A program made the position numbers and the translations under genes. A stretch of DNA of 64,000 bases from Clarkia xantiana subsp. parviflora (lineage: Eukaryota; Streptophyta; Magnoliopsida; Myrtales; Onagraceae). Of the stretch, positions 1-11,065 are shown in pieces; within the stretch, counting starts at the first letter, position 1; each line of letters starts with the position of its first letter. The notes beneath the pieces are model-generated. The model was not told where the DNA came from, made no database searches, and worked only from the letters and a program-made list of their open reading frames with translations. The stretch is taken from the NCBI GenBank assembly GCA_036873135.1, contig JAPTYO010000026.1, positions 3,886,001-3,950,000 of the forward strand, read 5' to 3'.

Positions 1-27
1 TCTGTGGGAACGTAACAAAAAGCTGAT

Positions 28-2838
28 ATGCCTTCTACTCGTTCAATGGCGGCTGGCAAGCACAGAAGACAAGGACAATCTGGTGGTTCCCGTCATCCTG
101 CTGGGACGACTCTGAATTCACCACCAGAGCATGCTGAGGACCAGAATCTCCCCGCGGAGGTCTCTCGGACAGGGGGGCATAATGAAGCTCCTGAAGACAC
201 CGCTGCTCAACACCAGGGGAATAGGGAGCAGGAGGCTCCTCCAAATGCGGACCTGACGAGGGATGTGGCGGAGGCCATGCCGATGTTTTTGGCAGCCGTG
301 GAGGCTCTCTTAGATCGGAGAGAGGCTGCGATGAGGCAAGAGGAGATTCCCCCACTAGAAGAGGAAGCGCCTCCACCAGCAGAGGTTCAGAATGTGCGGG
401 AGGCTCCGCCCCGAAGTCAGGGCAGGAGTAGGGAGTCCACTCAACCGGAACGATTTGTGGTCGATGGGCCAGGACCAGTGCAGCATAGGACCATTCCCCT
501 TAATGGTCCCATCACCCCCGATCAGGTGGTGAAGATCGTGAACATTTGCATGGGAGAGCAGAAGCCGCTGGTGTCGGAGCTGAGGGATCGATCCACCCAT
601 CCCTTCGTTCCTCGACTCATAGACACCCTCGCCCCGCCGGGGCTGGGTTTCCCCACGATTAAGGAGTATGATGGCGAGGGAGATCCAGTTCGTCATGTCC
701 AGAAGCACCTTATGGCGTGTCTGGGCAGAGCCCCGAATGAAGATATCGTGTGTACGCTGTTCCCGAACACACTTGGTGAGAGAGCCCTGACCTGGTTCTT
801 CAGTCTGCCCCCAGGCTCCATCACTTGCTGGGCTGATATGCACGACCGCTTTATTCAGCAGTACCAGGGTCGCAGACGTCTGTTGAAGACTGTGAGGTCC
901 CTGACCCAGGTGGTACAGAGGCCCAATGAGTCGCTGGCGCACTATTACCAGCGATACACGGCCAGCGTGGCGGAGATTGACGAGGATATTTCGGAGGGTG
1001 AAACCATCTGTACCTTCATTCGGAACCTAACAGCCCCCTACGGTTCCGACTTGATGCACAGCGTGGCTGAGAAGGCTGTGTGGAATATAGAGGCACTGCA
1101 GAAGAGGGTGAAGCGGCAAATCGATGTCCAGGAGTCGAAGATAGCCGCTGGAGAGCTTGAGCCTCCGAAGCCGAATAAGGGAAAGCAGTCGGTCAAACCC
1201 TTAGACGAGCGCAAGTCGAAGGATAAATCCGAGAACAGTCGGAGTCGAGGTCGTTCTGATCTGAGGGATGATAGGCGTTCTTCGAAGAAGGACATGCGGG
1301 AGGATCATGACATTCCTCTCAACAGCTCTATGGCAGAGGTGTTAACGGTCATGGAACGACAGGGTATCTCCAAGTACCCTCCGAAGAAGGAAGGAGAATT
1401 TTTGGGATCCCGCACCGATCGCTACTGTCGATTTCATCGCGCAAATGGTCACGACACCAATCATTGTCGGGAGCTGAAGATGGAGATCAAAAAGCTGATC
1501 CAGAAGGGGAAGCTTAAGGAGTTTGTCGGGGAGAAGAGGTGTCGATCCCGTTCTCGATCCCGATCACGGTCCCGTTCCCGATCCCGCGATCGGTCCCCAA
1601 AGAAGAAGAGGTCTGACCCGGAGTCTTCTGGTGCACGTAAGGAGAAGCGGGGCACTATCAATGCGATTCACGGAGGATTTGCCGCGGGAGGCGATACCTC
1701 GTCCTCCCGGGAGGTTTATGCCTCTAGAATTCCCGCTGATGTGGTGCTGGGTAAGAGGTCCCGATCCTGGACCCTGAAGGAAGAGATGGTGATCTCCTTT
1801 TCGTCGGAGGATCTCGTAGGCGTGGAGACTCCACACGATGACGCTCTGGTCGTGACCTTGGATGTGGATGGATACGAGATGAAGCGGATTCTGATCGATG
1901 GAGGGAGCTCCTCCGATATTCTGTTCATGGATGCGCTGGAGGCCATGGGGAAAACGAAGAAGGACCTGAAGGAGGCGAACTTCCCAATGGTCGGATTCTC
2001 TGGCTTTGCCTCCTATCCGCTAGGAGTGATCACCTTACCAGTGGAGTTTGGTAGAGGGTGGAAATCGGAGAGGAGGAACGTGGAGTTTGTGGTAGTAGAA
2101 TCCGCAGGGGCCTACAACGTGATTATCGGGAGAACTACCATCAACCCCCTGATGGCAGTTTCCTCGACTGTTCACCAGAAGATGAAGTTCTCGACTGACC
2201 ATGGAGTCGGAGAGGTCAAGGGCGACCAGGTGGCCTCCAGGAAATGTTATGTTAACGCCACCCGAAGGAAAAGACGAGAGGCTATGACTGTCCTCCAGAC
2301 AGATACTGATCCCGGAGAGGAGTTTGGGCGTCCCGCCCCCGTGGAGGACTTGAAGGAGGTCGAGATTGACGGGCCTCAGAGGAAGGTGAAAATCGGGTCT
2401 CCTCTGACCGAAGAGACAGCCCGAGAATTGATCGATCTACTGAAGGAATTCAAGGAGCTGTTCGCCTGGTCTCCGAGTGACATGCCAGGAATCAGCCGCG
2501 ATGTGATCGTACACGAGTTGAAGATTGATCCCGCGATCAAGCCTATCGCACAGAAAAGGCGTCCGATGGGCGCAGACAAGAGGATTGCGATCCAGCAGGA
2601 GGTAGGCAGGTTTCTCGATGCTGGGTTTATCAAGGAGCTCCGATTCCAGACTTGGGTTGCTAACCCGGTGCTGGTGAAGAATAGCAATGGGAAATGGCGG
2701 ATGTGCATTGATTTCCGCGACCTTAATAAGGCTTGCCCGAAGGACTGTTACCCGCTCCCAAGAAGCGACCAGCTGGTGGATGCCACGTCGCGACATGAGC
2801 TGTTGAGCTTCATGGATGCGTACTCGGGCTATAACTAG
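28..2838 (+). pseudogene. E1 gag-protease-RT (first part), ends at a nonsense codon
   Basis: The frame encodes Gag, aspartic protease and the start of reverse transcriptase (936 codons). Residues 1-150 are a variable N-terminus. Residues 180-370 are a Retrotrans_gag-type capsid region. A zinc knuckle spaced C-x2-H-x4-H-x4-C is at residues 467-480, followed by an arginine-serine dipeptide run at 505-522. The retropepsin motif DGGSSSD begins at residue 624. RT begins near residue 800 with the conserved FRDLNKACPKD segment. The frame stops at TAG (2836-2838), where E2 reads CAG (Gln) in the same context, so this is a point nonsense mutation. The next frame resumes in phase at 2845. Start chosen: the first ATG after the PBS, also used in E2. 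Confidence 0.93.
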
Positions 2839-2844
2839 ATCAAG

Positions 2845-4332
2845 ATGGCTAAGGAAGACGCTCCTCACACAGCATTCTATGTAGACAGTGACATCTATCA
2901 CTACGATGTCATGCCTTTCGGGCTGATAAATGCCGGGGCAACCTACCAGCGGATGGTGAACAAGCTGTTCGGAGATATGCTAGGGAAAACCATGGAGTCT
3001 TACGTGGACGATATGTTGGTGAAGTCCCGACAAGCTGAGGATCATGTGCACAACCTAGCCACGGCGTTTGAGCGGATGAGGCTTCATCAGGTTCGCTTGA
3101 ACCCGACAAAATGCGCCTTCGGAGTAAGAGAGGGGAAGTTTCTGGGCCTTATGGTGAGTCAGAGAGGAATTGAGGTGAACCCCGAGAAGCTGAGAGCGAT
3201 TGAGGAGATGCAGTCTCCGATAAACCATCGGGAGGTGCAAGTGATGAATGGTCGACTAGCTGCAATGAATCGCTTCCTGTCCAAGGCAAGTGACCGATCG
3301 ATGCCATTTTATGAAGTCCTGAGGGCCAACAAGAAGTTTGAGTGGACCGCCAAGTGTGAAGAGGCGTTCCAGGAACTCAAGCAGCACCTTCGCACCCTCC
3401 CGCCATTGGCGAAACCGGTTCCAGGCGAGCCGCTCTATCTTTACTTGGCTGTTTCTAAATTTGCCATTAGCTTTGTGTTAGTGAAGGTTGTCGAGGGTAA
3501 TCAAGTTCCCGTCTATTATGTAAGCAAGGCGTTTGCCAAATCTGAAATGAATTATTCCGCCGTTGAGAAGTATCTCTTTGCGTTGATTATTACTGCTCGG
3601 AAGCTGAGGCCTTACTTCCATGCGCATGAGATCATTGTGTTGACGAACCAGCCTCTGAAGCATTTTTTGAACCGACCTGATGCGTCGGGGAGATTAGTGA
3701 AATGGGCGGTCGAGCTTAGTGAATTTCGCATACACTTTGCTCCGAGAACGGCCATTAAGGGCCAGGCATTGGCGGATTTCATAGCAGAGTCTACAGCCCC
3801 CGATCTGGAAGAAGCGGGCCCTGTAGAGGGGGCAACCATGGAGGTCCCGATGGCAGAACAACCAGAGATGGCAGAGCAATCAGAACAGCCAAACGAGGAA
3901 AATACTTGGGAGATGTACACGGATGGCTCCTCGAGTTCAGATGGATCAGGAGCATGGTTTGTATTGATACCACCAGGCGGAGGTGAGCCGCTTCGATATG
4001 CTTTGGCCTTAACGTTTAGGGCCACAAACAACGAAGCTGAGTACGAGGCTCTTATCACGGGCCTGAAAATTGCCAAAGGTACGGGAGTTGCTCACTTGAG
4101 AGTGAAGTGTGACGCGACCCTGATTGTGAACCACGTTCAAGTGCGATACGAGGCGAAGAGCCCGATAATGAGGAAGTACCTTCGCGAGGTGCAAGTCTTG
4201 AAGGAGAGCTTTAAAAGTTTCGACATCGAGGCGATCCCGAGGGAGGAAAACGTGGAAGCAGATGCCTTGAGAAATTTGCCCTGGGGGCACCCTTGGAGGA
4301 AAATCGGAAGGTGCACTTCTTGGAGAAGGTGA
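2845..4332 (+). pseudogene. E1 RT, RNase H and second (archaeal-type) RNase H
   Basis: This continues pol in phase after the nonsense codon. The polymerase active site YVDDM is near 3001-3015. It is followed by RT connection and RNase H with the LTNQPLKHFLN segment, an acidic linker at about 3790-3905, and a second RNase H whose acidic set is visible: D in YTDGSS, E in NNEAEYEAL, D in VKCDA and D in VEADAL. The dual RNase H marks the Tat lineage. At 4272-4274 an A-run is one base shorter than in E2 (30933-30936), which shifts the frame and gives a false end at 4332. The true protein would continue into integrase. Confidence 0.92.
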
Positions 4333-5627
4333 TCTTGTCGACCACTGACCCCACGCAAGTGTGTGCTGTTGAAGCAAGATCGGAGAGGAGCCCACTTGGA
4401 TGACCCCGATAGTCGCGTACCTGACTACGGGGGCAGTCCCCGACAATAAAGTAGTAGCTGACAGGATACGTCGGATCGCTATTAACTACGTGATACTGGA
4501 CAATCAGCTATACAAGAAGTGCTCTCGACTCCGTACTTGAAGTGTGTGGCTGAGCCCGACACAGGTCGAATCCTGAAGGAGATGCATGAAGGGTCGCAGC
4601 TTGTCATGAAGGGGCCCGATCCATTATGAGGAAAGTGCTGAACTTGGGCTATTATTGGCCTACGATGAGCAAGGAGGTGACGGCGTTGGTCCGATCCTGT
4701 GATGCGTGCCAGAGGTATGCCCTGAATATCATAGCTCCGGCTGCTAATCTGACGTCCATCAAGAGTGCTTGGCCCTTCGCGCAATGGGGCATCGACTTGG
4801 TGGGACCTCTCCCGCAGGCACAAGGTCAGTGTAAATATTTGCTTGTGGCTATCGATTATTTTTCGAAATGGATAGAAGAAAAGGCGTTGGCCAAAACGAC
4901 GGGGAACCAGATTGTCAAATTTCTCCAAACTCATATTGTATCCAGATACGGGATTCCTAAGGTGGTGATCAGCGACAATGGTCCACCGTTTAACGGGTCT
5001 CAGGTGAAGGAGTATCTGGAGAAGTTGAACATCGAGCACCGGACAGCCTCTATCCGCCATGCTCAGACTAATGGCCAGGTGGAATCGGCCAACAAAATCG
5101 TGATGGATGGCCTGAAGAAAAGGGTCTATGCCTTGAAGGGCAAATGGCTGAACGAGCTGGAAAACGTGCTTTGGGCTGTCAGAACGACACCCAAACGATT
5201 AACTGGGGAGACTCCGTTTGGCCTTGTTTATGGCACGGAGGTTGTTGCTCCTGTGGAGGTAGCTGTGGCATCCCATCGGATGAGATATTACGAGCCTTTG
5301 ACGAATGATGAAATGAGACGCCTGGATTTGGACCTGCTCGAAGAGAAGAGGCGGGAAGCTGACGAAGTCCAGGCTCGAATGCGTTTGGCGACAGCCAGGT
5401 ATTACAATCGGCGAGTTAAGTCCCGACAATTCTTCGTCGGGGAGCTGGTTTGGCGTCGCAACGAGTTTACCCTTTTGGATCGAATCAACAAGATGTCACC
5501 AAAATGGGAAGGACCTTACAAGGTCGTGGGGATGCCAGCTCCGAATGCGTACAAGTTGGAAGACCTCGATGGCAGAGCATTGAAGCATTCTTTTAGTGGC
5601 GAACACTTGAAGAAATGTCATGCTTGA
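4333..5627 (+). pseudogene. E1 integrase, N-terminus frameshifted, catalytic core intact
   Basis: Integrase would insert the cDNA into the genome. Between 4333 and 4625 the zinc-binding N-terminal region carries several 1-4 base deletions relative to E2, so the HHCC module is not readable in one frame. From 4626 to 5627 one frame covers the CDAC half of the zinc module and the core. The D,D,E catalytic residues are visible in WGIDLVGP, ISDNGPPF and GQVESANK. The C-terminal domain ends KWEGPYKVV...GEHLKKCHA. Without repair of the upstream frame no complete integrase is made. The stop at 5625-5627 runs straight into the 3' tandem repeats. Confidence 0.9.
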
Positions 5628-6180
5628 TGAAAAGTCGCCTTAAGTGGTGCCCGATGAAAAGTCGCCTTAAGTGGTGCCCGATGAAAAGTCGCCTTAAGTG
5701 GTGCCCGATGTAAAATCGCCTTAAGTGGTGTAAGTTATTTATCGTTTTATTCGATGTAAGCAAATTTTGTGCCATCAATGAATAAAGAGGTTGCTTCCGA
5801 TCAGAATTATCCTTAGATTTATTCTAAACGTTATTTAGTCGCCTTGAGTGGTGCACGAGAAAAGTCGCCTTGAGTGGTGCACGAGAAAAGCCGCCTTGAG
5901 TGGTGCACGAGAAAAGTCGCCTTGAGTGGTGCACGAGAAAAGTTGCCTTGAGTGGTGCACGAGAAAAAGTCGTCTTAAGTGATGCACGAGAAAAAGTCGT
6001 CTTAAGTGATGCACGAGATTAAGTCGTCTTGAGTGATGCATGATTCTTAGATTTATTCTAAGTGTTGTTAAAGTCGCCTTAAGTGGTGCATGGAGTTAAA
6101 TCGTCTTAAGTGATGTGTGAAAATATCTTAAGTGTCGAGGTCTCGCCTTAAGTAAGTAAAGTCGCTTTGAGAAGTGCAAT
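5628..6180. repeat. E1 3' tandem-repeat zone (26-27 bp units, two blocks)
   Basis: Directly after the integrase stop a 27-bp unit with core aagtcgccttaagtggtgcc repeats about four times (5628-5735). A related 26-27 bp unit with core aagtcgccttgagtggtgca repeats from 5837 to about 6040, with degenerate copies to 6180. Open frames seen on the minus strand here come from the repeat period and are not genes. Tandem arrays between pol and the 3' LTR are a known trait of Tat/Ogre elements. E2 keeps about one unit at 32298-32325 before its deletion joint. Confidence 0.9.
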
Positions 6181-6277
6181 GGGAAATCGGAACTAAGAAA
6201 GTCTGATATTCATAAGGGCTCAAAGGCCCGAGGATTACAAAAATGAGGGAAATACAAGGACTCTAAAGATAAAGCAG

Positions 6278-8955
6278 TTAGGCTTGGTCCTTGTCGGCGG
6301 CATCAACAGGAGCAGGGTCCACGAGGTCTGTGGCAGAAGGCTCCACAGGTTCAGCCGCTGGAGGGTCAATTATCGGGGCGTCAGCACTTGGAGGCTCCGT
6401 TGTGTCTTCAACAATCGCGGGAGTGCTCCCCTCATCACTCTCCTCCGAGAGAGCAAAGTACTTCTTCGCGAAGGGAGCGAGAGAAGGAGACTTGTCGAAG
6501 TTGATGGCGTCGCCATACTCCAGGTGGAGTTCCTCAACTGCATTGAAGAGGGTGTTCTCCACCTCCGCGCCGCAGAACTTTACAGCATCAGCCTGGATGT
6601 CTTCGGACCTCCGATAATCCTCCCGGCCCTTGGTCTCGGCCGCGACCAGCTGCGCGGGAACCCCAGCAATATGCTCCTCCAGAGCCTTCTTCTCAAGGAC
6701 CAGCTTGTCCTCAGCAACCTGCCGCTCCCGCTTTAGGAGCCCCTCGAAGTCACGGACCTGCTTTTGGAGGTCCCGAGTCTTTCGGTCGAGGATGGCATGC
6801 TCCTTGGCCAGTTTTCCCCGTGAAAACTCGGAGGCCGCGAGATCCTCCTTAAGCTTGGCCGTGACAGCCCGCTCCTTCTCCAGGGCCTCCTCGAAGGCGA
6901 AGAGATACCCGATGGAACGGTTGATGTCCCCCATCTCCTGCGAAGGAAGGCAAAGAAGTATTAGTAGATGAGCAACCGGTCTTATTAATAAGAAAATAAT
7001 AGTGAAAGTCTTACCTCTACCCGACGCATGCACATCTCCTGCACATCCTGGCGCATGTCCTCCCGATCTAAAGTGATCGGATACCTCATAGAAGGCAGGA
7101 TTGAGCCTGCTACCAGGTGTAGAGCCAGCTACGGATATGTGTCCCCTTGTCGGAGCTGGACCCCTTGTAGCGTTTGGATCGGGGTCCAGGGAACATCCTC
7201 CTGTGCGGGGTCAAAGGCCTTGTAAAAACTCCCATCGAGGGGATGAGGGGAAGGGCCGACCGGGGTCGTGGAGGGGCGTGCGTCCGACCCACCCCGGGCG
7301 GGGGAAGGGGTGAAGTTTGTGGATAGGCGACGGTTGTCGCTGCAGTCGTGAAGAAGGCGAGGGGGGCAGCCCCTTGGAGGTTGGTTTTAGCGGGGACTGC
7401 CCCGTCCTCCGACGATGGCGAAGGGAGCCACCCTCATCAGTCTCCTCGGAGGAGTCCAGACTCTCCACCCGACGAAATTGTTCGCCGGTCGGGGTCTCTC
7501 CGCCAGAGAAAAGTGGTGCCCCCACTTAAGGAGGCGCCCCTGCTGAGGGTGGTGCGCTTGCTGAGGCTCCAAAACCCGACAGAGTCCCCGAGTGACCTGC
7601 ACCTAGAGGACGAGAGGAGGCTTTAGAAACGTAATCAGGAAGTTCATTAGAGCCCTTACACCAAACAATGCGTCGGGAGACATATTGGTCCTTCCCTCGG
7701 TAGTTGTAGTAGCCGGCCTTCAGGACACGAGGAGTTTCCCCTCGGAGGACACGTTTGACATCGGCGATGCGAGCCTCCATGGTTGAAGGAATCAAATCCT
7801 TCGGAACCAGCTTCCTGTACGATTTAATAGCGAGTTGGAGCTTTTTACCTTCTTCAGCGGTCTGGACATCGAAGAGCTTGTCCACCTCCACGCGGCTCCG
7901 CTTTGGCCGCTCCGTGGAAGGAGATCCCGATGGAGCAGCAGCCTTCTTGGCTGACTTCCTCTTCCGCGTAGGGCGGACAGCATCGGTCTCCCCCTGCTTA
8001 AGGATCAGATTGGTCAGCACGGATACCTTCTTAGCTGCAAACAGTAAAAAACAGAGGTCACAGATTTACCCAAGGAACCATATTGGAGTCGGATCCCGGC
8101 ATTCACCAGGTCCCGCTCCACGAGAGAATTGGCGTCGACGGGAGTGTAAGACTCCCCCCACCGGTAGAGCTGGATGAGTTGAAGAGTCTGGAAGTCTTCA
8201 TCGGTGTAGGTGTGGAAAGCGGGAGGAGAGTCCGCTTCCACCTCCCATCAGGGCCACGGGATCGAGGAGTTTTGGATGAAGAAGTAACTCCTCTTCCACC
8301 CACTGTTATCGGACCCCGTGTCGACTAGGAGTCCCCAACCCTTAACCACCTTCCAGGTGTCATTGGTCCAATTGCACAACCCGAGTTGCGTCTTGTTCCA
8401 CTTCGGCATCCGGGGGTAGAAGGCACAGACCCCCGCCTTGTTACACTTCATCCCGTAGAAGGTCCTGAAGAGCTTGAGGTTGTACACCCACTTATGTCGG
8501 AAGCAGAGGACCTGGAAGGCGTTCCACAAACGTATGGCGTGGGGAGAGAAGGTGGTCGGATGCGTCTTGTAGTGCTGGCACATCTCGACCAGATTACCAC
8601 AGAAGGGGAATCCAACCCCCGCTGATATTTGCCCCGTAGAGACAAACACCTCCCCTTTCCGGGGACGAGTAACCTCAAGGTTACCCGAGGGGCGGGGCCA
8701 GGGATACGGGAAACGAGGTTCCCAGGTAGAGGTGATGCATCCCTCCCGGAGAGCTGCATCGTACGCAGTGCTGGAAATCTCGTTCAGAGCATAGTCGAAG
8801 TTGAAGGGCTTTCTTCCCTCGGAAGTAGATCCACTGTCTGAAATCAGGCATGGCAAGGAAAGGCACAGTGGGTTTTCCGGGAAATTACGAACGAACTAAG
8901 CAGAGATGAAGGAAAAAGATATGCGAACAATAAAGAAGAAACCCTTACCAGACAT
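6278..8955 (-). pseudogene. Antisense spliced gene of E1 (PF04195-like plus coiled coil), decayed
   Basis: Encoded opposite to the element. Start ATG 8955-8953 gives a seven-base first exon, then a canonical intron (8948-8838, GTAAGG...TTTCAG) and exon 2 from 8837. Exon 2 holds a region resembling the 'putative gypsy type transposon' domain (PF04195), visible around 8650-8460 (GVGFPF...HAIRLWNAFQVLC...LFRTFYG). An in-frame TGA (8250-8248) breaks it. A possible 35-bp intron (8069-8035), shorter than normal for plants, restores frame into a lysine/arginine-rich segment. In-frame stops near 7526 and 7136 follow. A clear intron is at 7014-6938. The last exon (6937-6278) encodes a coiled coil and an acidic proline/alanine-rich tail. 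The homologue in E4 (49627-52022) is intact, so this copy is a pseudogene. The role is unknown. Confidence 0.75.
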
Positions 8956-9115
8956 GATGATTGGAGGTTGGAAGGATGAACTTGACGTTGCCCGGAAAGG
9001 TGATCGGAGAAACACTTGAGTCTTCGAAATCGCAGAGCTTGAATTCTAAGAGAGGTTGCAGAGAGCTTTTGAAATTTCGGAGACGTTAAAAGGGAAACTG
9101 TACCCAGGGTGAGGG

Positions 9116-9122
9116 TTTTATA
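9116..9122 (-). promoter_or_regulatory. Candidate TATA box for the E1 antisense gene
   Basis: The minus strand reads GCCTATAAAACCC here, about 160 bases upstream of the antisense ATG at 8955. Distance and sequence suit a plant RNA polymerase II promoter, so the antisense gene probably has its own promoter rather than depending on the LTR. This is inferred from sequence only. A long minus-strand open frame across 8844-9575 covers this leader and part of the LTR and has no recognisable domain. Confidence 0.5.
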
Positions 9123-9490
9123 GGCAAAGACGACAGATGAAAAGACGTTCTGATCTGAATCGTCGAAGTCGAAGCATTTTGATCTGAGCCGTTGAGATGA
9201 AACGTGCAGAATGGGAACGGGTGCAATGATGAAACGGCCTGAAAAGCACTTTTTCAGAAAAAGCAGGTACGAAAAATCAGGCACGGGTGCCAGAGACGTC
9301 GCTTCGTTATCTGCTGCATTTAATGGCAAGGGAACCGAGGAGTCTTCTCGGATTTGGTAGTTATCCTCAAGGCATCGAGAAAGCGTGAACGAGAAGATTT
9401 GTATCGAATGACTATGCCAAGGGAAAGGTCCCCGACTCCGACGTCGGGAGGTCGGGAGTTGGAAGACACGACGAACTGTAAGTCCCTCAT

Positions 9491-9504
9491 GTCTTGGGGG
9501 CAAA
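9491..9504 (+). other. E1 polypurine tract
   Basis: GTCTTGGGGGCAAA lies immediately before the 3' LTR start TGATGG. It is the plus-strand primer site for reverse transcription. The same form (CTTGGGGGCTAA at 14931-14942, CTCGGGGGCATG in E4) precedes other Tat LTRs in this window. Confidence 0.85.
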
Positions 9505-10200
9505 TGATGGGCTTCGCTGTGGCCGTTAGGCCCTTTAACGGCGAGCAAACGGTGAATAGGGCCACTGGCCCTCAATGGAGGTCAAGATGACCCAGGCGAA
9601 GGGTCCCGACAGAGGGAGTCCCGATAATGAAAGGTCCCGACAGAGTCGGTCCCGATAGGTGAGCTGGATGCTCCCGATGAGATGCCTTTAAGTAGGCCCC
9701 GATGACGAATCCCTGAGAACGATTGGCCCTGTCACGATGACGAGGGGCCCCGAGCGGTGACACAACGAGATAACTCTGGAGTCCCCGATATTAGTCGGGA
9801 CTTGCTATCAGAGGATGAGGCCGAGATACGCGGGGCGTGGCCGAGATACGCGGAGCGTGGCCGAGATACGCGGGGCGTGGCCGAGATAAGAGAGATCATG
9901 GCCTAGATAGGCGGGATCGTGACCGAGATACGCGGAATACGGGCTAACCACCCCAACGGTTCACCAGGTAACTGAGGTACCTCTCTGCTTATAAAAGGGC
10001 AGAGGTTACCTCAGAGCACATTACGTTTTGAGATACGCTACTTGAGATTACTGCTTGCCAGTCCATACGAGATACTCATTTAAGCATCGGAGAGGGATTC
10101 TGGGTCACCGCCCGGTCTATCCCCTCTTGCAGGATTACGTGGAGCGAAGGAGCTAGGATCGCCGTCAAAGATCGTGCCAGAGTTCCACCGTGATCAAACA
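9505..10200 (+). repeat. E1 3' LTR (696 bp)
   Basis: It starts TGATGGGCTTCGC after the PPT and ends ...GTGATCAAACA, matching the E2 5' LTR (25938-26654) throughout. U3 holds a tandem 19-20 bp repeat, GGCCGAGATACGCGG(G/A)GCGT, at about 9821-9935. A TATA box (TATAAAAG) is at 9990-9997, then R/U5. The LTR supplies promoter and polyadenylation signals of the element. Confidence 0.93.
9990..9997 (+). promoter_or_regulatory. TATA box in E1 LTR
   Basis: TATAAAAG in the sequence CTTATAAAAGGGCAGAGG. The equivalent in E2 is at 26445-26452 (CTATAAAAGGGCAAGAGG). The position, about 200 bases before the LTR end, is typical for LTR promoters. Confidence 0.7.
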
Positions 10201-11065
10201 GGGCCTAAGTAATTAAAAAATTTACTTTGCAAACTCTAGTAGGTTCGGTCGAAACTTCAAAATTAGGGTTAGTGGTCAAATTTCAAGATTAAATTTAATA
10301 AGATCAATAATCCTTTGTTTAATTTTGATAAAGCTCACTTTTTTTTTTGAAATTCATGAACATCAGTTTTACAAAAAAAAAAACTCAGTTTTATGAATAT
10401 CAGTTTTATCAAAAACTCAAGAACACCAATTTTATCAAAATCAAGAACTGACACATGCTCTGATACCACTGTAGGATATATGGGATAGTTATTACGGAAA
10501 AAAAAACGTGTACATGCCAAGAAAACTAATTACGCAGCGGAATAGAGACACGTACCGGTTCTTGCTTTCCGTAGATCCAAGATCTTGAGGGAGTTGGCGG
10601 TCCGCCGAACGGATCCTGTAAGGGTTCTTGTTAAGGAATCGCCTACACGAAATGGTATCACAGCAAAGCCTCTTGTCGATTCCTCGCAGGGATGGATCTT
10701 TGGAGTAATTGCTCAAAGCAATTTGGCACCTCCTAACACTAGTAGGGTTCGGCCGAAACTAGGAGAAATAGTGAGGAGGGATTTCTTTGTATTTAACATT
10801 TAGGAGAATGAGTGATGTTATGATTAACCCTAAAGAAATCCTGAGACTCCCTATTTATAAGACGAGTGGGAAAAATCCACCTTCCCACTCTTAACATGTT
10901 TCAGCCGGCCACATAGTAAAGGGGATGCCCAATTTTGGGCCTCTCATTTCCATTGTGATTTTAATTATAACCCAAAATCTCTGATGTGACATTACCCAGT
11001 TACTTAGGTGTTGAAATTATATTAAAGTGCTCCTATTACAGCGGCTCATTCACTAAATGCCAACA
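10201..11065 (-). mobile_element. Copia element A, 5' end only (LTR, PBS, leader)
   Basis: The LTR occupies 10470-11065 (plus strand TGTAGGATATATGG...AAATGCCAACA) and resembles the LTR of copia E6 (15363-15961). Immediately to its left the minus strand reads TGGTATCAGAGC (10457-10468), the standard copia PBS for initiator Met tRNA. The element therefore runs leftward and this is its 5' LTR. Only about 270 bases of internal leader remain before E1 begins at 10200. The rest must lie beyond the left edge of the window. A TATA-like CTTATAAATAGGG is near 10850 on the minus strand. Confidence 0.88.

Larger units (their letters stand above)
1..10200 (+). mobile_element. E1: Tat-type Ty3/gypsy LTR retrotransposon, 5' LTR outside window
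   Basis: The window opens inside the primer-binding site: bases 1-10 equal the end of the PBS TGGCGCCGTCTGTGGGAA seen complete in relative E2 at 26656-26673. The 5' LTR should therefore end about ten bases before base 1. Order: gag-protease-RT-RNase H-second RNase H-integrase (28-5627), tandem repeats (5628-6180), an antisense gene (8955-6278), a purine-rich PPT and the 3' LTR (9505-10200). The second RNase H is diagnostic of the Tat group. The pol frame has a nonsense codon and several small deletions, so this copy is not autonomous now. It lies in copia element A. The right flank starts gggcc, but the target duplication cannot be checked without the left end. Confidence 0.95.

Noticed and set aside
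4265..4340. Programmed frameshift between RNase H and integrase
   Set aside because: The shifts in E1 and E2 are caused by loss of different bases (A against G), so there is no shared slippery signal.
8844..9575. A 243-codon minus-strand frame
   Set aside because: It spans the leader, first intron and promoter of the antisense gene and part of the LTR. It is not the frame that splices into the domain-bearing exons.
10201..10205. gggcc as target duplication of E1
   Set aside because: The left end of E1 is outside the window, so the duplication cannot be tested.
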